Source: Clostridia bacterium (GTDB lineage: Bacteria; Bacillota; Clostridia; Christensenellales; Borkfalkiaceae). From it: a DNA stretch of 64,000 bases. A program made the position numbers and the translations under genes. Position 1 is the stretch's first letter. Each line of letters begins with the position of its first letter. The notes beneath the pieces were generated by a model, which was given only the letters and a program-made list of their open reading frames with translations, did no database searches and was not told the origin of the DNA. Positions 17,263 to 25,786 of this stretch are shown in pieces. The stretch spans positions 111,123-175,122 of the forward strand of contig JAFTTJ010000001.1 in NCBI GenBank assembly GCA_017466825.1, given 5' to 3'.

Positions 17263-18846
17263 TTACACTTCGTACTTGTCGGGTAAATCGTTAAAAAACG
17301 CAACTACGTCACCGCTAGTTAATTGACCCTTTAACCTTTCGCTAGCCGACTTAGTCGAACTTTCGACCTTGGCGGTAACGCCACCCGTTTTTGCCCCGTC
17401 GAAAATTGCGTTTGCGTTTACCCCGACCGCAAAAATCTCGTCAAAATTTTCAGCGAGAATTTTTCCAACTTCAAAGTTGACTGCGTACGCTCTTTCGCCT
17501 AGTTCAACTATGCCTGAAGTTATTGCCACCTTGCGCCCGTCAAAGGCCTTTACTGCTTGCGCCGTTGCAGAAATGCCCAACAAATTAGCGTTGTAAGCGT
17601 CGTCGATTACCGTTACGCCCTGTGGCGTAGTAATTATTTCCGCCCTGTGCGGTGGGGGCGTTAGATTTGGTATTACCGACAGTATTTTGCTCACGCTAAC
17701 GCCTAGATTTACAGCGGTAGCCGTGGCAATGCACACGTTTATTACGTTGTGAACGCCAAGCGCAGGCATAAACGTTTGATAGGGGTTACCACCTACGACT
17801 ATATCAAAATGCAAACCGTCCTTTTTTTGAATTATATTCTTTGCGTATACGAAGTTGCCGTCATTGAGCCCTGCGCCGTATTTTTTAACCTTAGCCCTTT
17901 CGCACATTGTAAGCGAGCCTTGTGTTTGCGTGGAAAAAACGGCAAATCCGTTTGGCAAAAGTCCTTCTATAAGTTGATTTTTAGCGTTTATAACCCCTTG
18001 TAAGCCCTTTAAGGTTTGAGTGTGTTGCTCGGCGATCCCCGTGATTACGCCAATACTCGGATTGACTAATTTGCAAAGTTTTTTAATATCGTTTTTTCGT
18101 CGCGCGCCCATTTCAACTATAAAAAAATCGTACCCTTCTACTCCGCCGTTTACCGTTTTACAAACGCCGAGCGGTGTATTGTAAGACATGGGCGTTGCAA
18201 GCGTTTTGTAGGTGGTTGCAAGCATTTTAAAAAGATAGTTTTTAACCGAAGTCTTGCCCATGCTACCCGTAACGCCTATAACTTTTAGTTTAGGATTTCT
18301 TTTTAATCGGCTTTTACATATCGAAAGGCTAATCTTATATTTTAAAAAATCGTAGGGCAAATTTACAAGACAGCCTAGCGCTATAAAAACAGGACTCAGT
18401 ATAGGAGTTAACCCTATTAAGAAAATTAAAAATCTAACCCTTACTATAAAGACAGATGCGAGATAAGTTAAACCTGCTAGACCTAGCCCAAAAGCGACAG
18501 TCGCAACGCCCCACACCCTTGCTAGCCTACTAGTAAACACCGCCTTTTTGATTTGTTTGGTAGTAAAATAATACGCTCCGCTAAATATAACGGTTACTAC
18601 GCTAGGCAAAAAATAGCCGTTTAATATCCAATCGTTAAAAGGGCAAATTAAGGCTAAAACAACGGCAAAAACTAGGCTATAAGTCGATAAACGCTTGATT
18701 TCTATTTTTTTACCACAAAATAACGCGGTGAAAAATTCATCTAAACGATAACCGCATTGTTGAAGTACGGCAATTAATTTAAACGAAAAAAATATAAACG
18801 CAAAACCGCTCAGCAAAGTAACGCAAATAAAATCAGTTAAATTCAT
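17263..18846 (-). CDS. murF: MurF ligase with an N-terminal membrane domain
   Basis: UDP-MurNAc-tripeptide--D-Ala-D-Ala ligase, 527 residues, some 70-80 longer than a standard MurF. The first ~180 residues are not the normal uridine-binding domain but about five hydrophobic helices (for example residues 3-27, 56-75, 80-95, 110-160). The ligase part has the P-loop GVTGSMGKTSVKNYLF, VVEMGARRKNDI-like sequence (here FIVEMGARR), and the substrate-lid region IDDAYNANLLGI. The start shares one base with the hydrolase stop (TAATG). This implies membrane-tethered cell-wall precursor synthesis. Confidence 0.88.
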   Translation of the reverse strand: MNLTDFICVTLLSGFAFIFFSFKLIAVLQQCGYRLDEFFTALFCGKKIEIKRLSTYSLVFAVVLALICPFNDWILNGYFLPSVVTVIFSGAYYFTTKQIKKAVFTSRLARVWGVATVAFGLGLAGLTYLASVFIVRVRFLIFLIGLTPILSPVFIALGCLVNLPYDFLKYKISLSICKSRLKRNPKLKVIGVTGSMGKTSVKNYLFKMLATTYKTLATPMSYNTPLGVCKTVNGGVEGYDFFIVEMGARRKNDIKKLCKLVNPSIGVITGIAEQHTQTLKGLQGVINAKNQLIEGLLPNGFAVFSTQTQGSLTMCERAKVKKYGAGLNDGNFVYAKNIIQKKDGLHFDIVVGGNPYQTFMPALGVHNVINVCIATATAVNLGVSVSKILSVIPNLTPPPHRAEIITTPQGVTVIDDAYNANLLGISATAQAVKAFDGRKVAITSGIVELGERAYAVNFEVGKILAENFDEIFAVGVNANAIFDGAKTGGVTAKVESSTKSASERLKGQLTSGDVVAFFNDLPDKYEV

Positions 18847-19532
18847 TACACCTTTCCACCCATTAAAAATCTAAACGTCAAAGAGTTAAACTCGTCGGAC
18901 TTTTCGCTAAAACAAAAATGCCCCGCGTCTACAAAAACGAGTTGACTCTTTTTGACGAGTTTTTTCATTCGTTTTGCCATATACGGGGGCGTTTGCTTAT
19001 CCCTTTTCCCAAAAATAAGCATGCTGTTATTTTCAAGTTTTTTATATTCTTCATCTAAATTTTCGCCTACTATCTTTTGAAAACTCTTTTTCATAATAGG
19101 ACTTAACTTGCGATAATCTTCGGCGTACAAAAAACCCAACTTTTGCTTGTCGACGAAAAATTTTAGTATAAAAAAAGACGCCTTGCGAAAAAGGTACTTG
19201 ATACCCCTTCTGGGCTTTAAACCCGCAGCGCCTGTGAAAATTATTCTGTCTATCCTTTTATCGATATTTGCAAGTTTTACCCCTACTCTACCCCCAAAGG
19301 AATGAGCGAGCAGGTCGACTTTTTCTTCGCCAAGTTCGTCTAAAACGCTTTGAACTTCAACGACGTAATCGTCAACCGAAAAGGGGGTTTTCATTTCGTT
19401 TGCCTTGCCAAACCCCGTCATATCCATAGTGACGACTCTCATAAACCTTGAAAAAAAGTTTATTTGATAGGCAAAACTCTCTTTTTGCGATAGGTAGCCG
19501 TGTAGCAAGAGCAAAATTTTGCCTTGCCCCAC
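18846..19532 (-). CDS. Alpha/beta hydrolase
   Basis: Serine hydrolase fold with oxyanion-loop LLLHGYLSQKE, nucleophile elbow LLAHSFGGRVG, a late acid in FGKRDKQTP and histidine in DAGHFCFSE. With the GTG start (19532) it has 228 residues but lacks a good ribosome site, and the in-frame upstream residues KRLQGERFIDV match the family's first strand. The true start may therefore be an ATA (19563-19565) 8 nt after GGAG, overlapping rimI. Substrate unknown; position in the tsaE-tsaB-rimI-murF-ddl run suggests co-expression only. Confidence 0.8.
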   Translation of the reverse strand: MGQGKILLLLHGYLSQKESFAYQINFFSRFMRVVTMDMTGFGKANEMKTPFSVDDYVVEVQSVLDELGEEKVDLLAHSFGGRVGVKLANIDKRIDRIIFTGAAGLKPRRGIKYLFRKASFFILKFFVDKQKLGFLYAEDYRKLSPIMKKSFQKIVGENLDEEYKKLENNSMLIFGKRDKQTPPYMAKRMKKLVKKSQLVFVDAGHFCFSEKSDEFNSLTFRFLMGGKV

Positions 19533-19561
19533 GTCGATAAATCTTTCGCCTTGCAGTCTTT

Positions 19562-19993
19562 TTATATTTCTTTCTCCATTATTATAGCGTCTTCGCCGTC
19601 CGAGTAATAACCCTTTCTCTCGGCGATTTCCTTAAACCCACGCCCCGCGTAACAAGACCTTGCGACTAAATTGCTCTTTCTCACTTCTAAAAAAACGTTT
19701 TGAACTTGATTGATTTTTAAAACGCCCAAAGCCTTTTCGAGCAGAGTTTTACCCCAACCTTTGCCACGGTGGTTTTTACTTACGGCTATAAGAAGTATAT
19801 CTGCTTGATCAAAGGCAAACAAACAACCTACGTAGCCTACGACTTCGCCTTGAAACTCTAAAACGAGCCCTATAAAATCCTGTCTTTTAGCCGTTTCTTC
19901 AATAGCTTGACTTGACCAAGGATCGGAAAAACATTCCCGTTCAAGGTCGGCAACCGCCGACAAGTCACGCTCTTCCCAAAACCTTATTTTCAT
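19562..19993 (-). CDS. rimI: Ribosomal protein S18-alanine N-acetyltransferase
   Basis: GNAT acetyltransferase, 143 residues. ECFSDPWSSQAIEET near the N-terminus and the acetyl-CoA loop VSKNHRGKGWGKTLL are typical of RimI, as is FLEVRKSNLVARSCYAGRGF. It overlaps tsaB by 4 nt, the conserved tsaE-tsaB-rimI order; tsaD, which often follows, is absent here. Confidence 0.92.
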   Translation of the reverse strand: MKIRFWEERDLSAVADLERECFSDPWSSQAIEETAKRQDFIGLVLEFQGEVVGYVGCLFAFDQADILLIAVSKNHRGKGWGKTLLEKALGVLKINQVQNVFLEVRKSNLVARSCYAGRGFKEIAERKGYYSDGEDAIIMEKEI

Positions 19994-20601
19994 AACTCTT
20001 CTTCCGCCTGACTTCTCTTTACGTATAAGGGAACTAACGACTCTCTATCGTCGCTAGCTAATGAAAGTTTTGCTTCAACGGCTTTAATAAAACCTTCGGC
20101 AATATCGCCTTTTACGGCGTTTACACCGTCGATTTCGGTATCCGATATAATCAAAAAATCTTTATATAGGTCGATTATCTCGTCTTTTGACTTAAAACAA
20201 GGCTCTATAATTACCCTATTGTCCCCATCGAAACCGCAGGCGTAAAAATTGTCGTGCCGAGCGTTTATTAGAGTGAGTTTATTAACTTTTTCTATGGTAT
20301 TGTATGCCAAAGACTCAAAAGACGTGACGGCTAAAACCCGTTTTGAATTTGCGTAAGCAAAAGCCTTTGCCGTCGCTACGCCTATTCTTATCCCCGTAAA
20401 CGAGCCGGGGCCCACCGAGCAAGCGAACACGTCGATTTCGGAAAGAGAAAGGTTAGCCCCTTGCAAGCATTTTTCAATTTCGGGCATGAGCAAAACGGAA
20501 TGCGAATGACTGCACTCGCCTTTTTTTAACACCTGATTTTGCTTTCCGCCAACGGCGACGGTAAGGTGGTTACCGCTCGTATCAAAGGCTAAATAGTTCA
20601 T
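19990..20601 (-). CDS. tsaB: tRNA threonylcarbamoyladenosine biosynthesis protein TsaB
   Basis: ASKHA-fold scaffold partner of TsaD in t6A37 tRNA modification, 203 residues. YLAFDTSGNHLTVAV at the N-terminus, CSVGPGSFTGIRIGVATAKAFA and RVLAVTSFESLAYN are the standard TsaB motifs. Overlaps tsaE and rimI by 4 nt each. Confidence 0.94.
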   Translation of the reverse strand: MNYLAFDTSGNHLTVAVGGKQNQVLKKGECSHSHSVLLMPEIEKCLQGANLSLSEIDVFACSVGPGSFTGIRIGVATAKAFAYANSKRVLAVTSFESLAYNTIEKVNKLTLINARHDNFYACGFDGDNRVIIEPCFKSKDEIIDLYKDFLIISDTEIDGVNAVKGDIAEGFIKAVEAKLSLASDDRESLVPLYVKRSQAEEEL

Positions 20602-20996
20602 AAAATAATCTTCCTTACGGTTTCGTCAAGTTTTAAAATTTGCACTTTTTTGCAGTTTTTTGGCAAAACGTCTTTTATATTTTGCGCCCACTCGATAAGG
20701 CAAATTCCTTTAAGGTAAAAGTAATCGGTAAGCCCTAAACTTTCGGCGTCTTCCCCCGACGAAAGGCGGTAGCAGTCGTAATGGTAAAGTTTGCCGTAAT
20801 AGTCGTTCATATAGGCGTAAGTGGGGCTAGTTATTTCGTCGGTTATGCCGAGCGCAAGCGCAACGCCTTTTGCGAAAACGGTTTTGCCCGCCCCCATATC
20901 CCCGTCCAAAAGAACGACGTCGCCGGGCGTTAAACCCTTAGCGTAGTCGAAAGCGACTTTTATTGTTTCTTCAAAAGAATTAGTAATTATTTCCAT
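20598..20996 (-). CDS. tsaE: tRNA threonylcarbamoyladenosine biosynthesis ATPase TsaE
   Basis: P-loop ATPase of the t6A complex, 132 residues. Walker A GDMGAGKTVFAKG near residues 33-45, then ITSPTYAYMNDY and HYDCYRL. It opens a six-gene run (tsaE-tsaB-rimI-hydrolase-murF-ddl). Its ATG lies 6 nt after a consensus -10 box, with no room for a Shine-Dalgarno, so the mRNA is predicted to be leaderless. Confidence 0.94.
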   Translation of the reverse strand: MEIITNSFEETIKVAFDYAKGLTPGDVVLLDGDMGAGKTVFAKGVALALGITDEITSPTYAYMNDYYGKLYHYDCYRLSSGEDAESLGLTDYFYLKGICLIEWAQNIKDVLPKNCKKVQILKLDETVRKIIL

Positions 20997-21002
20997 AGCA
21001 TT

Positions 21003-21031
21003 ATTATACGCCTTTTACAAGAATTTGCCAA
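21003..21031 (-). promoter_or_regulatory. Leaderless-type promoter of tsaE
   Basis: Minus strand TTGGCA (21026-21031), 17 nt, TATAAT (21003-21008), then 6 nt to the ATG. It lies inside the 3' end of ribU. Confidence 0.75.
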
Positions 21032-21572
21032 GTAAATTTTTAAGTCGTTTATATAAAAGTATAGTTATTATACTATTAGCAACGCCTTTAATTAAGTTAA
21101 ACACCAAAATATACACCCAAGTTTGGGTAAACAACTCGGCGGGATTGTCGATTTGAAATATGTAAAACGTAACGAATCTATTCATTGGCAACGCGATTAA
21201 GGCTTGCGCTAAAACGCATATTGTTAGGACGATTATAACCCACTTAAGCCCTTTTTGTTTTTTGTAAACAAGGGAAGGAATTACTACGAAAACTATCGCG
21301 GTGACCGTGTTTGCAATCGCGCCCGTAAAACCGCCGGAAGAACCTATCATGCCGAGTAAATTAGTTATAACGACGATAATAAGCGCCGAAATAGGCCCTA
21401 AAATATAGCCTGTTAGTAGCATTACCGCAAAAGAAAAGTCAAGTTCTAAAAAGAACGCGGGCGTACCCGGGAATAAGGGAAAACTAAGTAGCGTAGTTAA
21501 AAAGGATAGCGCGACGGCTACGCCGAGCATTGCTATTCGCTTTGCGGTAAAAAATTGAGTTTTTTGTTCCAT
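21015..21572 (-). CDS. ribU: Riboflavin ECF transporter substrate-binding component
   Basis: 185-residue S component with about five to six membrane helices. The start is the ATG behind GGAGAAGAT (21572). LGVAVALSFLTTLLSFPLFP and the LDFSFAVMLLTGYILGP segment are typical of RibU. The FMN riboswitch immediately upstream fixes the ligand class as flavin. ECF A/T components are not in the window. The downstream tsaE promoter overlaps its last codons. Confidence 0.88.
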   Translation of the reverse strand: MEQKTQFFTAKRIAMLGVAVALSFLTTLLSFPLFPGTPAFFLELDFSFAVMLLTGYILGPISALIIVVITNLLGMIGSSGGFTGAIANTVTAIVFVVIPSLVYKKQKGLKWVIIVLTICVLAQALIALPMNRFVTFYIFQIDNPAELFTQTWVYILVFNLIKGVANSIITILLYKRLKNLLGKFL

Positions 21573-21592
21573 ATCTTCTCCAAAATGGGGAT

Positions 21593-21617
21593 AAAAAAAC
21601 CCGTGGTAAACCACGGG
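21593..21617 (-). terminator. Riboswitch expression-platform terminator
   Basis: Stem CCCGTGG / CCACGGG (21600-21617) with TTTTTTT on the minus strand, between the FMN aptamer and ribU. This fits transcription termination when flavin is plentiful. Confidence 0.85.
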
Positions 21618-21647
21618 CGTAATAAAAGCAATAAAAAATTTGCCTTT

Positions 21648-21764
21648 AATCTTTTCTCATCCGGACTATACCGTCGGTCGAAGAATTACACTTCGTCAAA
21701 ACGCAAAAATAAGCGCTCTCGCAGACTTTACTGCCGGTGGAGAATTGCACTCCGCCCCAAAGAT
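21648..21764 (-). promoter_or_regulatory. FMN riboswitch (RFN element)
   Basis: On the minus strand: GGGGCGGAGTGCAATTCTCC, ACCGGCAGTAAAGTCTGCGAG, GTGTAATTCTTCGACCGACG, and the closing GTATAGTCCGGATGAGA. These are the conserved junction sequences of the FMN aptamer, controlling ribU through the terminator at 21593-21617. Confidence 0.96.
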
Positions 21765-21816
21765 TTATTTCGGCTTTTATTTTACCACTTTTTGCTCTAT
21801 TTGTAAAGCATATTGC

Positions 21817-22701
21817 TTAAAATTCAAGATTAGACTTAAGTTCAAAGGCGACTTTGGGCGCGTTTTTCAAAAACACCCTATCCGCAAAGGAAAATAGACT
21901 TACTACGTCCCTGCTTTTTTCGCTAGTCGCAAGGGCGATAACCGAGCCTTTTCCACCCGAAAGCGAATGCAAGTCGGACGCGGTGGAAAGCCCCTTTGCA
22001 AAAAGGGAATACCCCGAGCCTGAAACTATTCCGCTTACGCCGATTTTAAGCAGAGTTTTTACGATTTTTTCGGCAAGCGAAAAGTCGAGTTCGCAAAGTT
22101 CGAGCAAGGCGTACACCTTTTTATTTTTATATTTTTTTACGATTTTTGAAAACTCTCGCTTGACTTGCTCAATTTTACCCTGCTTTAAATCGCTTACGCC
22201 GACGGGCAAATACACACCGTCCGCCCCTTCGGCAAACGCCTTTTTGACAGCGTATTTTTTAACGCCGTAAATCTCTTCGCCAAAGGGATAACAAACGGCG
22301 CATAATACGCCCACTTTTTTATCCTTTAAAAACCGCTTGGCGCTTTTGACTTGCAAGGGGTTTACGACGATATTGCCAAAGCCGTACTTAAAACCTTCTT
22401 CTATTTTGACTTTAAGTTCTTCGTTATCTCGAATTTGGGTTAAGTCGCAGTCGAATTTTTTAAATAATTTTAAGGCTTTGTACTCTCTAAACTCCTTAGT
22501 AATATCTTCTTCGGTTTGACCAAAAACGGTTGCCGTTTTTTCAAGATTTTTTTCGGCTTGATTTTTTTCGAGTTGAATATCGCTATCAGTTCGTTGTAAC
22601 TTTTCGCCTTTTTCGGGGGCGTTTGGCGACGATTTATCACGCTGACTTTTTAAAATTTCGGGGCTTAGCGGTAATAAGGTTTTGGGGGTTATATTGTTCA
22701 T
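21817..22701 (-). CDS. DeoC-like TIM-barrel protein, catalytic residues altered
   Basis: 294 residues: an ~85-residue polar, probably disordered N-terminus, then a domain that parallels deoxyribose-phosphate aldolase. NIVVNPLQVKSAKRFLK, VLCAVCYPFGEE, AFAEGADGVYLPVGV and VYALLELCEL align in order with DeoC strands. The aldolase Asp (EIDMV) is Tyr here and the Schiff-base Lys segment (VKTSTGF) is IVSGSGYS, so aldolase activity is unlikely. The genuine deoC is at 54273. Role unknown. The homology is my alignment by eye, moderate confidence. It ends next to the ribU riboswitch. Confidence 0.55.
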   Translation of the reverse strand: MNNITPKTLLPLSPEILKSQRDKSSPNAPEKGEKLQRTDSDIQLEKNQAEKNLEKTATVFGQTEEDITKEFREYKALKLFKKFDCDLTQIRDNEELKVKIEEGFKYGFGNIVVNPLQVKSAKRFLKDKKVGVLCAVCYPFGEEIYGVKKYAVKKAFAEGADGVYLPVGVSDLKQGKIEQVKREFSKIVKKYKNKKVYALLELCELDFSLAEKIVKTLLKIGVSGIVSGSGYSLFAKGLSTASDLHSLSGGKGSVIALATSEKSRDVVSLFSFADRVFLKNAPKVAFELKSNLEF

Positions 22702-22851
22702 AAACTTTCTCCTTTGCCCTTATTATGCCTATCTCGTTACCTTTTTAAACACTAAATTTTAAAGGCGACAACCTTGGTTATTTTTCGGCAATACTTTCCA
22801 TTATTTTCCGCCTTGCAAGTTATATAATAAACTCGCTAACAGGGGGAAATT

Positions 22852-23133
22852 ATGCCGTATTTTATTGAAGGAATTTTAATAATTTTAATGATATTTTGCT
22901 TTTGCGTAGGCATTGCAATCATTTGTCAATTTGCTAGATTTTGGTATGAAAACAAAAACAAAACCGTAAAAGCGGAAGTTGAAAAAACTAAAATTTACTA
23001 CGTGCAAGAAACTAAACCTGCGCCAAAACCCAAAAAGAAAAAACGGCGCAAAAAAGTAGACGTCGCTTTAAAAGGCGTAGTTTTAACACCCGAGCAATTT
23101 GAAATAATAACTGCCGAAAACAAGCAAAAATAG
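22852..23133 (+). CDS. Small single-span membrane protein, Lys/Pro-rich
   Basis: 93 residues behind a strong GGGGGAAATT ribosome site. One hydrophobic helix (about residues 5-27, ILIILMIFCFCVGIAII) is followed by a basic, proline-rich cytoplasmic tail (KPAPKPKKKKRRKK). No family recognised. Divergent from the DeoC-like gene, with its own terminator. Confidence 0.7.
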   Translation: MPYFIEGILIILMIFCFCVGIAIICQFARFWYENKNKTVKAEVEKTKIYYVQETKPAPKPKKKKRRKKVDVALKGVVLTPEQFEIITAENKQK

Positions 23134-23144
23134 GCTAAGAAAAC

Positions 23145-23179
23145 AGCGGACTTTTGCAATTTTTACACAAAAGTCCGCT
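23145..23179. terminator. Bidirectional terminator between the small membrane protein gene and rsfS
   Basis: 12-bp stem AGCGGACTTTTG / CAAAAGTCCGCT between convergent genes; a dispersed 13-mer copy directly adjoins it (23180-23192). Confidence 0.75.
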
Positions 23180-23221
23180 TATAAGTCGATTATTTATTAT
23201 TTTATGAAAGATTAAAAAGTT

Positions 23222-23569
23222 TTAATCTTCAATAGTTTCGGCGTTAGTTCCGTTTACCCACAATCTTTCAAGGTTATAAAATAGCCTTGTTTCGTCGTGG
23301 AAAACGTGTAATATTACATCGCCAAAATCAACTACTATCCATCTACAATCGGTAAACCCTTCCTTACGGCGAACTTCACCGCCAGCCTTTTCGACTGCTT
23401 CTTCGGCGTATTCTGCAAGAGCCTTTACTTGGGGGTTAGACTTACCGCTTGCTATAATAAAATAGTCGGCTAAAATAGTCTGCTCGCTAACGTCAATTTT
23501 AATAACGTTGTGCGCTTTTTTTGCTAGTAAAGTATCACATATAATTTTTACTTTTTCTTTTGCTTCCAT
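23222..23569 (-). CDS. rsfS: Ribosome silencing factor RsfS
   Basis: 115 residues, binds ribosomal protein L14 and blocks subunit joining under starvation. ADYFIIASGKSNPQVKALAE and GFTDCRWIVVDFGDVILHVFHDETRLFYNLERLW are the RsfS signatures. It follows the nadD-yqeK fusion by 2 nt, the standard Firmicute order. Confidence 0.95.
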   Translation of the reverse strand: MEAKEKVKIICDTLLAKKAHNVIKIDVSEQTILADYFIIASGKSNPQVKALAEYAEEAVEKAGGEVRRKEGFTDCRWIVVDFGDVILHVFHDETRLFYNLERLWVNGTNAETIED

Positions 23570-23571
23570 AA

Positions 23572-24711
23572 TTACTCCTTTATTAAATGCTTGTAATAGT
23601 CGTATGCTTCTTGCGTTAGGGGATAAACTTCACCGCCTCGCAAATTTATATAAGTTAAAGAGCGCTTGAGCGCTAGCGCAAAGCCTTTGTCAAAATCTTC
23701 AAAGGAAATTTTACGCATCTCGTCAACCCCTTCGTAAGTCCTGCCTTCTTCAAGCATATCCGCCGTAAAAACGATTTTTGCAAGTAGACTCATATCTGGT
23801 TTTGCGCTTGTGTGATAACGGATAGCGTTTAGCACTTGGTTGCACTTTACACCTAGTACCGTTTTAGCCACGTGCGCGCCTAAAAACTGATGGACGACGG
23901 GAGCAGGAACACCCTTTGGCAGGTCGAAATCGGGAAAGTCCGACGGGGATAAATACTTTGCTACGTCATGCAGTAGCGAAGCGGTTAGCGTGCGATTTAA
24001 ACACACCCCAAGTTTTTTGGCGTATTTTAAGGCAAGCGAAATTACGCCTTTGGTATGCTCTATTCTTTTTTGGGTTAAATTTTTAACTAAATAGTCCGCC
24101 ATAAAACCGCCGTTATATAACGAAAACTCGTCTATAAGTCGATTAACGCCGTCAGTTAGGCAGTCGCTAACGTCCATTTTTAAAAGTTTTTTTATCTTTA
24201 TATCGGTTGAAGAAAGGCGCTTGCCTACGTATTTTAAAGTTGGAATTTCAACGCCGAATTTATCAAAAAAATCCCGTTTGCTATTTTGGGCGGTTACACC
24301 TTCGCCCTGCCTTTCGCAAAGAAGGGGTGTAGCGAGTTTTAAAATTTCCGTCGGGTTTTTCCACGTATGGAAAGACGAAACCATGTCCGTACCCATTAAA
24401 AAATAAATTTGATAGCCCTTATAGTCGCTTGCGAGTTTTTGCATGGTAAGGTAAGAATAACTCTTGCCTTTTTGCTTAATTTCCCAATCGCTAACTTCCA
24501 CGCCGTCAACACCTGAAAAAGCCGTTTTGCAAAGTTTAAGCCTTTGCGTTGGCGTAGCGGACAAAAAAGTTTTTTTGTGCGGGGGGGAATAGGTCGGCAT
24601 AACTAAAACTTTATCGGGCGAAATCTCTTTTACCGCGTTTTTTAAGAGATTCACGTGCTCTATATGCGGTGGATCGAAAGTTCCACCAAAAAATAACAGT
24701 TTTTTGCTCAT
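23572..24711 (-). CDS. nadD: NadD-YqeK fusion: nicotinate-nucleotide adenylyltransferase plus HD phosphohydrolase
   Basis: 379 residues. Residues ~1-195 are NadD (LFFGGTFDPPHIEHVNLL; GTDMVSSFHTWKNP; late SSTDIKK), making NaAD from NaMN and ATP. Residues ~205-379 are YqeK (LTQKRIEHTKGV, LLHDVAKY HD motif, HQFLGAHVAK), a diadenosine tetraphosphatase family usually encoded by a separate gene next to nadD. The ATG is 6 nt after a -10 box, suggesting a leaderless mRNA. Dispersed 13-mer copy at 24133-24145, coding NRLID. Confidence 0.92.
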   Translation of the reverse strand: MSKKLLFFGGTFDPPHIEHVNLLKNAVKEISPDKVLVMPTYSPPHKKTFLSATPTQRLKLCKTAFSGVDGVEVSDWEIKQKGKSYSYLTMQKLASDYKGYQIYFLMGTDMVSSFHTWKNPTEILKLATPLLCERQGEGVTAQNSKRDFFDKFGVEIPTLKYVGKRLSSTDIKIKKLLKMDVSDCLTDGVNRLIDEFSLYNGGFMADYLVKNLTQKRIEHTKGVISLALKYAKKLGVCLNRTLTASLLHDVAKYLSPSDFPDFDLPKGVPAPVVHQFLGAHVAKTVLGVKCNQVLNAIRYHTSAKPDMSLLAKIVFTADMLEEGRTYEGVDEMRKISFEDFDKGFALALKRSLTYINLRGGEVYPLTQEAYDYYKHLIKE

Positions 24712-24717
24712 ATTAAA

Positions 24718-24746
24718 ATTTTAGCATAAATTTAATATATTTTCAA
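24718..24746 (-). promoter_or_regulatory. Leaderless-type promoter of nadD-yqeK
   Basis: Minus strand TTGAAA (24741-24746), exactly 17 nt, TAAAAT (24718-24723), then 6 nt to the ATG; no Shine-Dalgarno. Confidence 0.78.
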
Positions 24747-24780
24747 GTTTATTTATATAATTTAAGGCAATAATTTAACT

Positions 24781-25566
24781 ATGTTTAAATTTAAAATATC
24801 CGAAATATCCGACGGAATATTCGTGTTTTTGGCGTCGTTCATTACAGCCTTCGTTATAAGTTATTATTTTTTAAAAAACAACGTTTTGTCAATAGTATTG
24901 TCAATTCCCGTAGGTTTAATCGTTTTTTGCGCCTACACGCTTATTAAAAGAAAGAAAAAAGGCAAACTACAAATCAAGCGTGAAGACGAAGAGCGATTTT
25001 TGAAATGCTTAAACGCCCTTTGCTTTATGAGTAAGGCGGAATGGGGAAATTTGGTTTTTACTACCCTTGATAGACTCGGTAAAAGCCCTGCAAAGGTCGA
25101 TTTTGGCATAGCCTATGAAGAAAATTTCGTCTACGTAAAATTCACCTACGAGCAAGTTAGCGTGGGGGAAATTGTTAAGGCGTATAAAAAAACGCCTAAA
25201 AGTAAAAATTTAATATTTATCGGCACGGCGTTTACGGCTGAAAGCCAAGATTTTGTAGCAGGTTTTGAAAAGCGAATAAAACTAGTGCCTTTAAGCGAAT
25301 TTTTTCCGCTTATGAAAAAAGTCAACTCTTTGCCCGACGGCGGATTTATACCAAAAAAGAAAAAAGCGGGCTTTTTAACCTTACTCAAAGGAACTTTTAA
25401 AAAAGGAAAAGCCAAAACTTACGCCTTTTACGGGGGATTTTTACTAATTATGAGCAACTTCGTTTTTTATCCCCTATGGTATATTATTAGCGGAAGTATT
25501 TTTTTGATTTACGCTATTGCTATAAAATTCTTCGCCCCAAGCCCGACTGAAAAAGATTTTTTGTAA
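24781..25566 (+). CDS. Conserved-looking membrane protein of unknown function
   Basis: 261 residues: two N-terminal membrane helices (about 12-30 and 34-52), a soluble central domain (about 60-190) and two C-terminal helices (about 215-250). The central domain, with a WGNLVFTTLDRLG segment and VKFTYEQVSVGEIV, loosely resembles a restriction-endonuclease-like fold, but no catalytic motif is convincing. A TATAAT (24756-24761) lies 19 nt before the ATG with a weak AAGG. Divergent from nadD. Confidence 0.6.
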   Translation: MFKFKISEISDGIFVFLASFITAFVISYYFLKNNVLSIVLSIPVGLIVFCAYTLIKRKKKGKLQIKREDEERFLKCLNALCFMSKAEWGNLVFTTLDRLGKSPAKVDFGIAYEENFVYVKFTYEQVSVGEIVKAYKKTPKSKNLIFIGTAFTAESQDFVAGFEKRIKLVPLSEFFPLMKKVNSLPDGGFIPKKKKAGFLTLLKGTFKKGKAKTYAFYGGFLLIMSNFVFYPLWYIISGSIFLIYAIAIKFFAPSPTEKDFL

Positions 25567-25658
25567 GGTTTTAAGGTTTAAAAGGGGGATTCTATCGTTT
25601 TCTTACGAAAACTCCAGAATGATAAAACTACGGCGATTGCCAAAATGACAGTAGAAAA

Positions 25659-25690
25659 ATCGCCCCAAAGCCGTCGGCTTTGGGGCGATT
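25659..25690 (-). terminator. Terminator downstream of the HAD gene
   Basis: Stem ATCGCCCCAAAGCC / GGCTTTGGGGCGAT with TTTTT on the minus strand. The region 25567-25786 otherwise shows no gene. Confidence 0.85.
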
Positions 25691-25786
25691 AAATTTTATT
25701 TCTAGTTATTGCTTTTTCTATCCTGTTTTTCTAACTTCTTTTTTACCAAGTTGTCAACATTTACTAATCGACTTATACAGGCGTTT

